From NCBI GenBank assembly GCA_002011165.2, contig MTMI02000003.1, positions 62,001 to 126,000 of the forward strand: a stretch of 64,000 bases of DNA, read 5' to 3'. Source of the stretch: Candidatus Mnemosynella biddleae (GTDB taxonomy: Archaea > Halobacteriota > Archaeoglobi > Mnemosynellales > Mnemosynellaceae). How positions within the stretch are numbered: the stretch's first letter is position 1; each line of letters opens with the position of its first letter. The notes under the pieces were generated by a model. It was given only the letters and a program-made list of their open reading frames with translations. It ran no database searches and was not told where the DNA came from. Shown piece by piece: positions 1-7,888 of this stretch. The translations under genes and the position numbers were made by a program.

Positions 1-372
1 TACGTAAAATTGCTTGCAGCACCTTCCTGACGGATTCGTTACCACGCAGTAACCACCATTTCCAATTCCTGTCATATCCTCAACTTCTTTAACGCTTCTA
101 GCTCCTTTTCTTATAGCTTCAATAACATCCTCCTCTGTAACTTGCTTACAGTAACACAACGGCTTTGGAGATCCCTTTTCCTTAAAAAACACCTTTGTCT
201 TCACTTCTTTAACCGTGAAGGTGACTTTTCCGTTGAAATACACGACATTACATTCCGAGTTCGGACAGAAGTAAAAGTCATCGTCGAGCAAATGCCAGTA
301 CTCCGGATTAATGTGGCTCCCTATGGTTATTTTCTTAACTTTCCATCCATCCATTTCACAAACACACTTCAT
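1..372 (-). CDS. CopZ N-domain-like Fe-S/zinc protein (partial, C-terminus outside window)
   Basis: A minus-strand frame opens at an ATG at 372 behind a strong ribosome binding site (GGAGGTGA) and runs off the left edge after 124 codons. Cysteines are seen at residues 3, 5, 36, 41, 73, 75, 109, 118 and 119. The CPNSEC motif, then CYC followed by distant cysteines, matches what I recall of the N-terminal domain of Archaeoglobus CopZ, which binds zinc and a [2Fe-2S] cluster and has a BFD-like fold. In that copper chaperone the domain is fused to an HMA domain; here the HMA domain is the separate gene just upstream (409-651). The ArsR-type gene further upstream suggests a metal-responsive operon. 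The metal (copper, mercury or another soft metal) cannot be read from sequence. Confidence 0.72.
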   Translation of the reverse strand, partial: MKCVCEMDGWKVKKITIGSHINPEYWHLLDDDFYFCPNSECNVVYFNGKVTFTVKEVKTKVFFKEKGSPKPLCYCKQVTEEDVIEAIRKGARSVKEVEDMTGIGNGGYCVVTNPSGRCCKQFYV

Positions 373-408
373 TCTTTCACCTCCTAATTCGGATCTCTTC
401 ATCTGAAA

Positions 409-651
409 TTAGTGTGGCGGAATATGGCTTAGGGACATTCCTATTATCTCCTGCAGGCTGGTTAGTGCCAGATCATAGATAACTATAGGCTCACCTTTGG
501 CGAAGCTAACCTTTGCACTAACGACACCCTTTATCTGCAAAAGAGACTCTCTTATAGCCTCTGCACAACTTTCACAAGTCATACCGTCAATCTTCAGCTT
601 GAGTTCTCGCAGTTCTGAGGTTAAATTGATGTTTAACGTACCATTATTCAT
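409..651 (-). CDS. HMA-domain metallochaperone (CopZ C-domain-like)
   Basis: The protein has 80 residues and one heavy-metal-associated domain with the metal-binding motif GMTCESC (Cys26 and Cys29). It would carry Cu(I), Hg(II) or a similar soft ion to a P-type ATPase or reductase. The frame is open further upstream, but the ATG at 651 overlaps the stop of the ArsR gene as ATGA, which argues for translational coupling and for this start. Together with the downstream CopZ N-domain-like gene it appears to be a split version of archaeal CopZ. No transporting ATPase is within the window; it may lie left of position 1. Confidence 0.8.
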   Translation of the reverse strand: MNNGTLNINLTSELRELKLKIDGMTCESCAEAIRESLLQIKGVVSAKVSFAKGEPIVIYDLALTSLQEIIGMSLSHIPPH

Positions 652-1001
652 CGAACAACATCCTCCAGTATCGCATCTTTTTCGCTCCTCTCCTCTCTCA
701 GAACACCGCAACTAACGAGCCTTTTTTCGTATTCAGCTATATACTCTTCAAGTTCATCGAGAATTCTCTTTACTTCGTCGCTTATTCTGTAAATTCTGTT
801 TTTACCCCTCTGCTCAACATCCACAAACCCACAGTTGAGGAGGCATTTCAAGTTGTGAGACACCCTGCTCTGCTCGTAACCTAACCTCTTACAAATTTCG
901 GAAACGTTAAGCTCTCCTTCTTTCCTGAGAAGTGTTACAATGTCGAATCTTGTTTTGTTGGATAGAACATCCGCGAAGAGTTTCCATGATCCATATATCA
1001 T
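648..1001 (-). CDS. ArsR-family winged-helix transcriptional regulator
   Basis: The protein has 117 residues. It shows the ArsR order: an N-terminal helix, 'LSNKTRFDIVTLLRKEGEL', a recognition-helix region QSRVSHNLKCLLNCGFV, then a wing with 'RGKNRIYRIS'. Cysteines near the recognition helix (KCLLNC) and near the C-terminus (SCGV) could be metal ligands, as in metal-sensing ArsR/SmtB repressors. It is the first gene of a three-gene run with the HMA protein and the CopZ-like protein, so it probably represses its own operon until metal binds. An ATG at 1001 with a TATA-like element 20-26 nt upstream suggests a leaderless mRNA. Confidence 0.82.
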   Translation of the reverse strand: MIYGSWKLFADVLSNKTRFDIVTLLRKEGELNVSEICKRLGYEQSRVSHNLKCLLNCGFVDVEQRGKNRIYRISDEVKRILDELEEYIAEYEKRLVSCGVLREERSEKDAILEDVVR

Positions 1002-1030
1002 ATGATGAAACTATCATTACATGTATATAA
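1002..1030 (-). promoter_or_regulatory. Promoter and candidate operator of the metal operon
   Basis: Just upstream of the ArsR start, inverted arms ATGAT (1002-1006) and ATCAT (1013-1017) flank a 6-base spacer. A TATA-like run (TTATATA on the minus strand) lies at about 1022-1028. The inverted repeat sits between the TATA element and the start codon, where a bound repressor would block initiation. The arms are short, so the operator call is tentative. Confidence 0.45.
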
Positions 1031-1180
1031 GACTTCCGTAAGCTTGAGATCGTAGCGTCAAAATTAGCGCTTACGAATTTGCGGAACGTATCAGAAAAGT
1101 TTGTTATCAGATCAGCTCAAAATTTGAAGCACATTTCAAAAACTTCGCTTACTTTTTGGGTCAGTCACTTGCTGTCGGAA

Positions 1181-1936
1181 CTACTTCTCATGGAGCAAGG
1201 TTATAGGATCCGACAACTCTGCTCCCGCCATGAAAAACACTCCAAGTATCATGCTGAACACCGCAGTAAAGACGGCAAGATACTTGTAAATGGATTTTCC
1301 AGCACTTACGTATCCGTAAGCTCCGAGAACGCCCATTAGCGTATTCGTTATAATGAGGCCCAAAGCGAAAGCTATTACGACGATAGCTGCAATTTCACTG
1401 CTTCTCATTCCTGCTGTAAGTGTTAAAGCAAACATATACATCTGCGACGGTGTTTCAGCTCCGATCCCGTGAATCATTCCTATGGTATAGGCAGATACGT
1501 TTCCGTAATTGAGAACAACCCTTCTCTTTTTTATAGGTCTACCGGTGAGTTTTGCAATCACCCAGTCAAATACTCTCAAAATGCCGTAATAAATAACGGC
1601 CCACCTAGGAAGCAGTCTCAGATGATCACCATGTCGGTGCAAAGCATAGAATACGTAGAGTCCGAGAACGAGTAACGTAAATCCCACAACTCTCGCCATT
1701 AGGGCGTCGAGATTTTTAGGAAATGACAACCCAATGAAAAAGGCGGAAAGGGCTATACCAGTCACCACACTCGCGTGACCTAATGCATACAAGAAACTCT
1801 GAACAATTCCCTTCTTCTTGCTCGTGTTGGTACTGGTGATGTCGAATATAGCTGCTATATGATCCCAATCCACGCCATGTCTCATCCCTACTGCCAAAGC
1901 AAGGAGGACAAGAAAAATTTCATGCTGGAATCTCAA
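1181..1936 (-). CDS. NiCoT-like nickel/cobalt membrane transporter
   Basis: The polytopic protein has about 251 residues and roughly six to seven hydrophobic segments. The first carries RHGVDWDHIAAI, which resembles the RHAxDADHI metal signature of NiCoT (HoxN/NixA) permeases; YALGHASVV matches the second family motif. It would import Ni2+ or Co2+, which fits the nickel enzymes HypF and LarA in this window. I prefer a TTG start at 1936 because a perfect GGAGGTG (1942-1948) sits five bases upstream. An in-frame ATG at 1963 is the alternative and adds nine residues. The family is shorter here than HoxN (about 350 residues), so the exact subfamily is open. Confidence 0.7.
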   Translation of the reverse strand: MRFQHEIFLVLLALAVGMRHGVDWDHIAAIFDITSTNTSKKKGIVQSFLYALGHASVVTGIALSAFFIGLSFPKNLDALMARVVGFTLLVLGLYVFYALHRHGDHLRLLPRWAVIYYGILRVFDWVIAKLTGRPIKKRRVVLNYGNVSAYTIGMIHGIGAETPSQMYMFALTLTAGMRSSEIAAIVVIAFALGLIITNTLMGVLGAYGYVSAGKSIYKYLAVFTAVFSMILGVFFMAGAELSDPITLLHEK

Positions 1937-1963
1937 GGTAACACCTCCATAACGTTTATTCAT

Positions 1964-2232
1964 CTTTCGTATTAACTAATCAATACTTGATAGCACAGAA
2001 TATTTAAATTGTTTACTAATTTTAAGCATGAGTTTAAGTTAGCTGAAATTTGTCGTAGCTGCTAACAACGGTCTTTTTGATGGGAGAACTAAGAGTCAAA
2101 ACGTTTATTATACATTTACTGTGTTAAAATAGAAACTATGAAGATTAAGAAAGTGAACCGAATAAGAGTTGGAATCTGTAAATGCCACAGTTCCTGCAGT
2201 TAAATTTATTTTTTATTTTTTGGGTGATATGA
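1964..2232. other. Intergenic region with divergent promoters
   Basis: This A/T-rich region lies between the transporter gene and the rhodanese gene. A TATA-like run (AATTTAAATATT read on the minus strand, about 1998-2010) is suitably placed for the transporter. On the plus strand an AT-rich stretch (2205-2222) precedes the rhodanese start. I see no RNA gene or coding frame. Confidence 0.35.
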
Positions 2233-2629
2233 ATGTCTAGGAAATTTGTTATTGTTCTCGCTATCGGCGTCATAATTGTTTTTCTGCTCTACAACAGCAA
2301 CGTTTTCTTTTCGAGGGAAAAGGCATACATCTCGATATCACCGAGAGACTCCTACAGACTCATGGAGGATGAAAATGTTTTCGTGATAGACGTCCATGTC
2401 CCAGAGCAGAAACATCTTCCAAGAACTGACGCATGGATACCTTACGAACAGAATTGAGGAATTCGTGAATCTTCTGCCGAAAGATAAAAGTATCACGATT
2501 CTCGTTTATTGCAGATCCGGTCACATGAGCCAAATAGCAGCGTCGAGGCTCGCTGAAATGGGTTACAAGAATATTTACGAACTCGATGGTGGAGTCTTGG
2601 CGTGGCAAAGAGAGGGATTACCGTATTGA
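2233..2629 (+). pseudogene. Exported rhodanese-domain protein, interrupted by a frameshift
   Basis: Two overlapping frames make one rhodanese (sulfurtransferase) protein. The first (2233-2457) has a signal or anchor segment (residues 4-21) and the start of the rhodanese domain, ending in DAWIPYEQ. The second begins in register at IEEFVNLL and continues through the active-site loop YCRSGHMS with its catalytic Cys to GGVLAWQ at 2629. Removing one A at about 2449-2452 joins PYEQ to IEEF. The joined protein would be about 131 residues, normal for a secreted single-domain rhodanese. The active site is intact, so this is either a recent mutation or a one-base sequence error. Confidence 0.8.
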
Positions 2630-2677
2630 TTTTGTTGACCATCGTCTATCGAAAAATTATTTTGACTAAAAAACTTT

Positions 2678-3409
2678 TTAAAAGAACCTCAACCCAGGAA
2701 GCTCTCTGAAGTACAGCATGAGAATTGCACCGAAGATGGGCTGGTGCATAAGATAAACCTCTAGAGTGTGCTTGCCGAGAAAAATGACATAACGAGATAT
2801 TTCTGGAAGTGAAATTTCGAATCTTCTAACACCTTCTGGATAAATTAGAGATCCAACTCCAACTCCAATTAAGAAGACCCCGAACCAAGGAAAGATCGGA
2901 AAGAAATCGAACGTAAAAAATGGAACTGGAGTTACACCGAGAGGAAGTAGGAGGAGATTGTCTGAATGAATACGCTCGACTAAGATTTTGCCAGCTAAAA
3001 ACAGCGGAGCGAGGATTAAATTTTTTGCTTCAAACTTCAGAAATGGTATTACCAGAACGCTTGCAACACCGAGGAAGTGCAGAACTCCAAAATATATCGT
3101 CCCTTCCTCGAAGAAGGCCTTCGTGAAGGCTGTTATAACCAAACCCAGACCGAATAGTTTTGCAAATCGTTTGAAGTATTTTTCATACCCTTTCCACCTG
3201 AAGTGGGAGACCCATACCGAAACACCGGAAATGAAAACGAACATCGACGCGGTAAATAGCGCAAAAACTCTCCAAAATTGATCAAACTCTGAATAACCTG
3301 TAAAATATTGCAGATCAGTTACGAAATTGGAGATCAGCATCATTATGAGAGCAACGCCTCTGAAGAAATCTATTTCGGGATATCTTCTTTTTTGCTCGGA
3401 TTTTTCCAT
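2678..3409 (-). CDS. DUF1624-type membrane acyltransferase (heparan-alpha-glucosaminide N-acetyltransferase-like)
   Basis: The integral membrane protein has 243 residues. The N-terminal motif RYPEIDFFRGVALIMM is typical of the DUF1624/acyltransferase-3-related family, which transfers acyl groups to sugars using an external acyl donor. Seven or so hydrophobic helices follow, and the C-terminal part has LGKHTLEVYLMHQP, the family's conserved His-containing end. The open frame extends upstream into the tRNA-Tyr gene, but that part is not protein-like. The ATG at 3409, next to the conserved motif and about 28 nt after a TTTTTTAAG element, is the better start. The substrate is unknown. Confidence 0.65.
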   Translation of the reverse strand: MEKSEQKRRYPEIDFFRGVALIMMLISNFVTDLQYFTGYSEFDQFWRVFALFTASMFVFISGVSVWVSHFRWKGYEKYFKRFAKLFGLGLVITAFTKAFFEEGTIYFGVLHFLGVASVLVIPFLKFEAKNLILAPLFLAGKILVERIHSDNLLLLPLGVTPVPFFTFDFFPIFPWFGVFLIGVGVGSLIYPEGVRRFEISLPEISRYVIFLGKHTLEVYLMHQPIFGAILMLYFRELPGLRFF

Positions 3410-3588
3410 GCTTGGCTCAGAACTTTTTAGTTTTTTCTTAAAAAATCTTTGCAAAGAACTTTGATTACTGCAAATATGCCCAATTTTATTGAGTTCCCCG
3501 TGGAAAGAAGGGTTTACAAATTTCATCTCTGTTTTTCCGCCAAAAAAGAAGAGTAATAAAATTACGGGGAATTGTACCCCGAATAATA

Positions 3589-3673
3589 TCCCGCCTCCCG
3601 GATTTGAACCGGGGACCACGCGGTTTCCGCTACCTAACTACAGCCGCGCGCTCTACCTCTGAGCTAAGGCGGG
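3589..3673 (-). tRNA. tRNA-Tyr (GUA) with a 13-nt intron
   Basis: A cloverleaf is visible on the minus strand: acceptor CCCGCCT pairs with AGGCGGG, followed by discriminator A. The D-stem is GCTC/GAGC, the anticodon stem CGCGG/CCGCG, and the T-arm CCCGG-TTCAAAT-CCGGG. The C1-G72 first pair is the archaeal tRNA-Tyr identity element. The anticodon loop starts C-T-GTA and is 20 nt long instead of 7, so a 13-nt intron sits at or near the usual 37/38 position. No CCA is encoded. The gene lies upstream of the acyltransferase gene on the same strand. Confidence 0.93.
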
Positions 3674-3749
3674 CACCCGTATTTCTTTAGACTTTCGTGT
3701 TTATAAAAATGTTGTCCTCAATACTTTCAAACTTTTTTAAGCTTTTTTA

Positions 3750-4493
3750 ATGAAGAGAGATGAAATGGATTACATGAACTTGAAAGGAAAAGTAGCTCTT
3801 ATCACCGGAGGGAGTAGAGGAATCGGAAGGGCTATAGCTGTTAAACTCGCTGAAAAGGGATGTAAAGTTGTTGTAAATTACAGAGGAAGAGAAGAAGAGG
3901 CGAAAAGGACGCTCAAAATGATTGAAGAGTTTTCTGAAGGACTGGCACTCAAAGCAAATGTGGGGAATAGGGAAGAAGTAAGAAAAATGGTGGATGAAAC
4001 TGCAAGAGTTTTTGGAGGCATAGATATTCTAGTGAACAATGCAGGAATAGTGGGAGAGCACAGAAGTATTAGAGAGATTACGGATGAAGAGTGGAGAGAA
4101 GTTCTCAGAGTTAATCTCGATTCAATGTTCATAGTCACGCAAGAAGTTCTCAGATACATGAAGAAAGGAAAAATTGTTAATGTATCTTCAGTTGCAGGGA
4201 GGACAGGGGGGAGTGTTGGTGCTCATTACGCAGCCTCGAAAGCCGGAATAATTGGATTTACATTCTCTTTGGCAAGAGAGCTTGCTCCGGACATTCTCGT
4301 GACTGCAATCGCTCCTGGGCCTGTTGAAACTGAGATCATAGATGAAGAGACAAAGAAAAAGCTTGCTACACTCTCTCTTCTAAATAGAGTTGCTCAACCT
4401 GAAGAAATTGCTCATGCGGTAATCTTCCTTCTGGAGAACGACTACATGACAGGGGTTGTTCTTGATATAAATGGGGGAAGATATATGATCTAA
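3750..4493 (+). CDS. Short-chain dehydrogenase/reductase (FabG-like)
   Basis: The protein has 247 residues, the usual length for a classical SDR. It has the cofactor motif TGGSRGIG near residue 20, NNAG near 90, and the catalytic Ser (VSSVAG) followed by YAASK. It reduces or oxidises a carbonyl/alcohol with NAD(P); 3-oxoacyl reductase is the nearest named family, but the substrate is not determined. Archaea do not need FabG for bulk lipids. The first ATG (3750) is used; an ATG at 3774 (MNLKGKVALITGG) matches the family start better and suits a TATA-like run at about 3735-3748. The 3' end overlaps the convergent GlcF-like gene by four bases. Confidence 0.85.
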   Translation: MKRDEMDYMNLKGKVALITGGSRGIGRAIAVKLAEKGCKVVVNYRGREEEAKRTLKMIEEFSEGLALKANVGNREEVRKMVDETARVFGGIDILVNNAGIVGEHRSIREITDEEWREVLRVNLDSMFIVTQEVLRYMKKGKIVNVSSVAGRTGGSVGAHYAASKAGIIGFTFSLARELAPDILVTAIAPGPVETEIIDEETKKKLATLSLLNRVAQPEEIAHAVIFLLENDYMTGVVLDINGGRYMI

Positions 4494-5497
4494 ATTTCAA
4501 GAACATCTATGATATCATAGACCTCGAGGTCTCTGGAGACTTCACTCAAATTCACATGGCAGAAAGGACAGGAGGTTAACAAAACATGAGACACTTTTCT
4601 TGCTTCTTCAATTCTCCTTTCAGCTATCCTCTTTGAAAACTCTGGAAAAGCGGATCTAAAACCACCTCCTCCCCCACAACACCGAGAATTTTCTTTGTTT
4701 GTCTCCATTTCCACAATCTGAATCCCGGATTTTTTCAGAAGATCTCTTGGGGGATCGTAGACTCCAAGATGTCTTCCCAGATGGCATGGATCGTGATAAG
4801 TTGCTTGCTCCAAATGACTGCTAAACTCATATCTGAGAAGAGCCTCAGAAATGTGAACAACATTGAGTTTAAGATTCCTTCTGGAATAATCCTCGACAAA
4901 AGTTCTGTAGCAACCTGCACAGAGGACTACAATCTTTAAGAACTTATTTAGCTTGCTATAATTTTCCTTCATAAGTTTCTCCGCAACTTCAATACTCCCT
5001 ATTCTGAGAAGTGGAGAAGAGCAACACACCTCTTCAATTATGCTCCAGTTTAATACTTCTGCAATTTTAAGAGCTTTTTCGAGAGTTTTTTTCCTTCTGA
5101 ACCTTGTTGTACACCCCAAGAAAAGTGCGGTGTCTCCTTTTCTCTCCTCTCTCATTCTTTTCGCTTCTCCATAAGGATTTCCGAATTTCTCGACATTCCT
5201 CACCATCCTAAGATGGTTTTTATTAACAATTCCTGCTTCATAAGCAATCCTCCTGAACTCTTCAAAAATTCTTGGTATATCAAGACCTGATGGACAATTT
5301 AAAGAACAAGCTCCACATGTCGTACACTGAAGAAGTCTCTCAAGCACTTTTCTGTTCATCTCTAAATAGTCTTCTAGAATGCCACGGAGAAGAATCATCC
5401 TTCCTCTCGGACCAGCACTTTCGATTCCGATCTCTGGAAGAGTTATACATTTTGCCTTGCAAAAGCCGCATCTTATGCAATGATAGATCTCCTCCAT
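4490..5497 (-). CDS. GlcF/LutA-type iron-sulfur subunit of a 2-hydroxyacid dehydrogenase
   Basis: The protein has 335 residues. Two [4Fe-4S] motifs are near the N-terminus (CIRCGFCKAKC, CTTCGACSLNCP). Two cysteine-rich CCG domains follow, with VCCSSPLL...CAGCY and RCCGGGGGFR...SCPFCH, as in GlcF, LutA and heterodisulfide reductase HdrD. It would pass electrons from the FAD subunit encoded directly upstream (5498-6862) to a membrane carrier or ferredoxin. The stop and start of the two genes are adjacent, so they form an operon. The pair resembles D-lactate/glycolate dehydrogenases of Archaeoglobus and bacteria. The electron acceptor cannot be told from sequence. Confidence 0.85.
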   Translation of the reverse strand: MEEIYHCIRCGFCKAKCITLPEIGIESAGPRGRMILLRGILEDYLEMNRKVLERLLQCTTCGACSLNCPSGLDIPRIFEEFRRIAYEAGIVNKNHLRMVRNVEKFGNPYGEAKRMREERKGDTALFLGCTTRFRRKKTLEKALKIAEVLNWSIIEEVCCSSPLLRIGSIEVAEKLMKENYSKLNKFLKIVVLCAGCYRTFVEDYSRRNLKLNVVHISEALLRYEFSSHLEQATYHDPCHLGRHLGVYDPPRDLLKKSGIQIVEMETNKENSRCCGGGGGFRSAFPEFSKRIAERRIEEARKVSHVLLTSCPFCHVNLSEVSRDLEVYDIIDVLEI

Positions 5498-6862
5498 TCA
5501 CACCACCATCTTTCCAGGGTTCATAATGTTGTTTGGATCGAAAATTCTCTTTATTTTCATGTAAATCTCAGAAGATTCTTTCCACTCTAGTGGAAGGAAC
5601 TTATTCTTCTCATATCCTACTCCGTGTTCCGCTGTGACTGAGCCCCCGAGCTCTATCGCCTTCCTGATTATTCTTTCGTTAAGGAGTTGAGCTCTTCTCC
5701 AGAGATCCTCATCCCTCTCATCCGCAAGAATTATCGGATGGATATTCCCATCTCCTGAGTGGCCCAGAAAACTCGTGAGGACATTCATTTCTTCCGATAT
5801 TTTCTTAAAGCTTGTAACCGCCTCTTCAAAGTTCTCGATTGGAACTATAACGTCTCCTGTGATAGGAGAGATGCACCGCTGGACAAGGAGCGGATAGGCC
5901 ATCCTCCTTATACTCCAGAGTTCCTCCCTTTCCTTTTCGCTTTCAGAAGGAACAATTCGAGCCCCATTCTTCTTGCATATCTCAACAGCCACCTCACTTT
6001 CCCTTCTCACGGAATCTTCAAAGAAACCGTCATATTCTATGAGAAGTGCTGCTTCAGTGATCTCGAGATCTTTCTTTCCACTTTTAACTATGGTTTCAAG
6101 AAGAACGTCATCAAGAAACTCCATTGCAGCGGGTGTGAAACCGGAAAGGATTATCTCAGTAACAGAGCGACATGCTTTGGCAAGATCTTCAAAATAAGCC
6201 AGAAAAGTTTTCCGATATTTTGGAAGAGGCTTGAGAGATAATGCGACCTCTGTAATTGCTCCTAAAGTTCCTTCCGATCCAACGAAGAGTTTCACAAGAT
6301 CGTAACCTGCAGAGCTCTTTACAACCTTCCTTCCAATCCTATAGATTTTTCCATTTGCTAATACAACTTCAAGAGTTTTCACGTAATTTTCTGTTGTTCC
6401 ATACTTTACAGCACGCATTCCACTTGCATTATTAGCAACCATACCTCCGATTGTGCAAACATCTGCACTTCCGGGATCGGGAGGGAAGAAAAGATTGAAA
6501 TCAGAAAGAAAATCGTTGAGATGAGAATAAATCACACCGGGTTCAACCGTAACACACATTTTCTTTTCCTCAACTTCCTTTATCCTGTTCATCTCGGTAA
6601 AATCAAGGACGATACCTCCTTCCACTGGAGTGGGAGCACCCGTGATCGAAGTTCCCGCCCCTCTGCAGACAACTGGAATTCTAAGATCATTGCAGATTCT
6701 TAGAATCTCAGAGACTTCCTTGCTATGATGTACTTTTACAACAGCTTCTGGCACCACAAATTTTCCGGGTGCTGCATCAATAGAATACGCAAATAGATCC
6801 TCATACTCACATATGACGTTTTCTTCACCTACAAGCTCGATGAGTCTCTCTGCAATCCCCAT
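5498..6862 (-). CDS. GlcD-type FAD-linked D-2-hydroxyacid (D-lactate-like) dehydrogenase
   Basis: The protein has 454 residues. It carries the VAO-type FAD domain (PVVCRGAGTSITGAPTP near residues 62-80, PPDPGSADVCTIGGMVANNASG near 125-147, VKYGTTENYV) and the C-terminal FAD-oxidase domain ending in GHSGDGNIHP and TAEHGVGYEK. These are the hallmarks of GlcD and D-lactate dehydrogenases, which oxidise D-lactate or glycolate to the 2-oxoacid. The adjacent Fe-S subunit supports a two-subunit enzyme. A lactate racemase homolog (29322-30605) and the Por operon nearby support lactate as a plausible substrate. It shares one AT-rich promoter core with the divergent azlC. Confidence 0.85.
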   Translation of the reverse strand: MGIAERLIELVGEENVICEYEDLFAYSIDAAPGKFVVPEAVVKVHHSKEVSEILRICNDLRIPVVCRGAGTSITGAPTPVEGGIVLDFTEMNRIKEVEEKKMCVTVEPGVIYSHLNDFLSDFNLFFPPDPGSADVCTIGGMVANNASGMRAVKYGTTENYVKTLEVVLANGKIYRIGRKVVKSSAGYDLVKLFVGSEGTLGAITEVALSLKPLPKYRKTFLAYFEDLAKACRSVTEIILSGFTPAAMEFLDDVLLETIVKSGKKDLEITEAALLIEYDGFFEDSVRRESEVAVEICKKNGARIVPSESEKEREELWSIRRMAYPLLVQRCISPITGDVIVPIENFEEAVTSFKKISEEMNVLTSFLGHSGDGNIHPIILADERDEDLWRRAQLLNERIIRKAIELGGSVTAEHGVGYEKNKFLPLEWKESSEIYMKIKRIFDPNNIMNPGKMVV

Positions 6863-6875
6863 GATCTTTAATGAA

Positions 6876-6895
6876 GATAGTGAAATTTAATAACG
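6876..6895. promoter_or_regulatory. Shared divergent promoter core of glcD and azlC
   Basis: Only 55 bases separate the two divergent starts (6862 minus, 6918 plus). The single good TATA-like stretch, AATTTAATAAC (about 6881-6891), is close to self-complementary and lies about 25-30 nt from both start codons, the spacing for leaderless transcripts on either strand. One TATA element may therefore serve both operons. Confidence 0.5.
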
Positions 6896-6917
6896 TTTCG
6901 GAAATAATTCAGAATGC

Positions 6918-7580
6918 ATGGAAGCCTTTAAAAAAGGTTTGAGAGCTTCCATCCCGATTGTAATGGGATACATACCTTTAGGTTTTGCCTTCGGTGCTCT
7001 GGCTGTGCTGAGCGGTTTTAAAGTTTGGGAAGCTTCTGCAATGTCTCTTATCGTCTATGCTGGAGCTTCTCAATTCATAGCTGTGGAAATGATCTCCAAA
7101 GGTGCTGATTTCATCTCAATCACTCTTGTGACTTTCTTTGTAAATCTCAGACACTTGTTAATGAGTGCATCAATTTCTAGATATCTGGGGAGAACAGAAA
7201 GAATTAAAAAAATATTCCTCTCTCACCTCATAACAGATGAGACGTTCTCTCTTTCTTCAACTGTTTTTCCAAAAGATGATGATTTTAAGACGAGATTTTT
7301 TGGATGCGGAGCAAGTGCTTATTTTTCTTGGTTTCTCGGAACACTTTTTGGGGCTTTTACAGCTTCGAATTTTTCCCTTGAGGGTCTTGCTCTGGAGTTC
7401 GCTTTACCTTCGATGTTCTCAGCTCTCCTCGTATGGCAGTTTAGCGAGAGAAAGAACATAGGAATTGCTTTGATTGCAGGAATTCTCACAATCCTAATGT
7501 TTCCCTACACATCCTACGCAACCCTCTTCTTAGCTCCTCTTATTGCCTCTTCTCTGGGGGTGATTTTATGGAGAGGGTGA
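6918..7580 (+). CDS. azlC: AzlC family branched-chain amino acid exporter, large subunit
   Basis: The protein has 220 residues and many hydrophobic helices. The N-terminal ASIPIVMGYIPLGFAFGALA and AGASQFIAVEM are conserved in AzlC/YgaZ proteins, and NLRHLLMSASIS is the family's internal motif. With the small partner AzlD it exports branched-chain amino acids or analogues such as methionine. The downstream azlD start overlaps the azlC end by 13 bases, so the two are translationally coupled. It is divergent from the 2-hydroxyacid dehydrogenase operon. Confidence 0.85.
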   Translation: MEAFKKGLRASIPIVMGYIPLGFAFGALAVLSGFKVWEASAMSLIVYAGASQFIAVEMISKGADFISITLVTFFVNLRHLLMSASISRYLGRTERIKKIFLSHLITDETFSLSSTVFPKDDDFKTRFFGCGASAYFSWFLGTLFGAFTASNFSLEGLALEFALPSMFSALLVWQFSERKNIGIALIAGILTILMFPYTSYATLFLAPLIASSLGVILWRG

Positions 7581-7888
7581 TCACAATCCTGTGCATGGCT
7601 CTTGTAACTTACTTGCCTAGAGCACTTCCTTTGATGATCTTAAAAGGATCAATGAAAAACGAGATTCTCGTAAAATGGCTCTCCTTCATCCCCTCTGCTA
7701 TTCTCTCCTCTCTTCTGATTTCAAGCATACTTATCAAAGACTCGGAAGTTTTCCTTGCTGGTAACATTCAGATAATTGCAATTATCCCCACGATTTTAGT
7801 TGCTTTGAGGACCAAAAGCCTGATTTTAACTGTTTTAGCCGGAGTTTTCAGTTATTTCATTCTTTCGAGGCTTCTTTTCTTTCTCTAA
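7568..7888 (+). CDS. azlD: AzlD family small subunit of branched-chain amino acid exporter
   Basis: The membrane protein has 106 residues and about four helices. The N-terminal TYLPRALPLMIL is the AzlD/YgaH signature (TxxxRxxP), and WLSFIPSAILSSLL follows as in the family. It pairs with AzlC, with which its reading frame overlaps. Confidence 0.83.
   Translation: MERVITILCMALVTYLPRALPLMILKGSMKNEILVKWLSFIPSAILSSLLISSILIKDSEVFLAGNIQIIAIIPTILVALRTKSLILTVLAGVFSYFILSRLLFFL

Noticed and set aside
3410-3619. N-terminal extension of the DUF1624-like acyltransferase gene.
   Set aside because: The frame begins inside the tRNA-Tyr gene and the extra 70 residues lack family similarity; the ATG at 3409 fits the conserved motif and a TATA-like element.
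5759-6241. 160-codon plus-strand frame opposite glcD.
   Set aside because: Antisense to a fully conserved GlcD sequence, with no recognisable motif or promoter.
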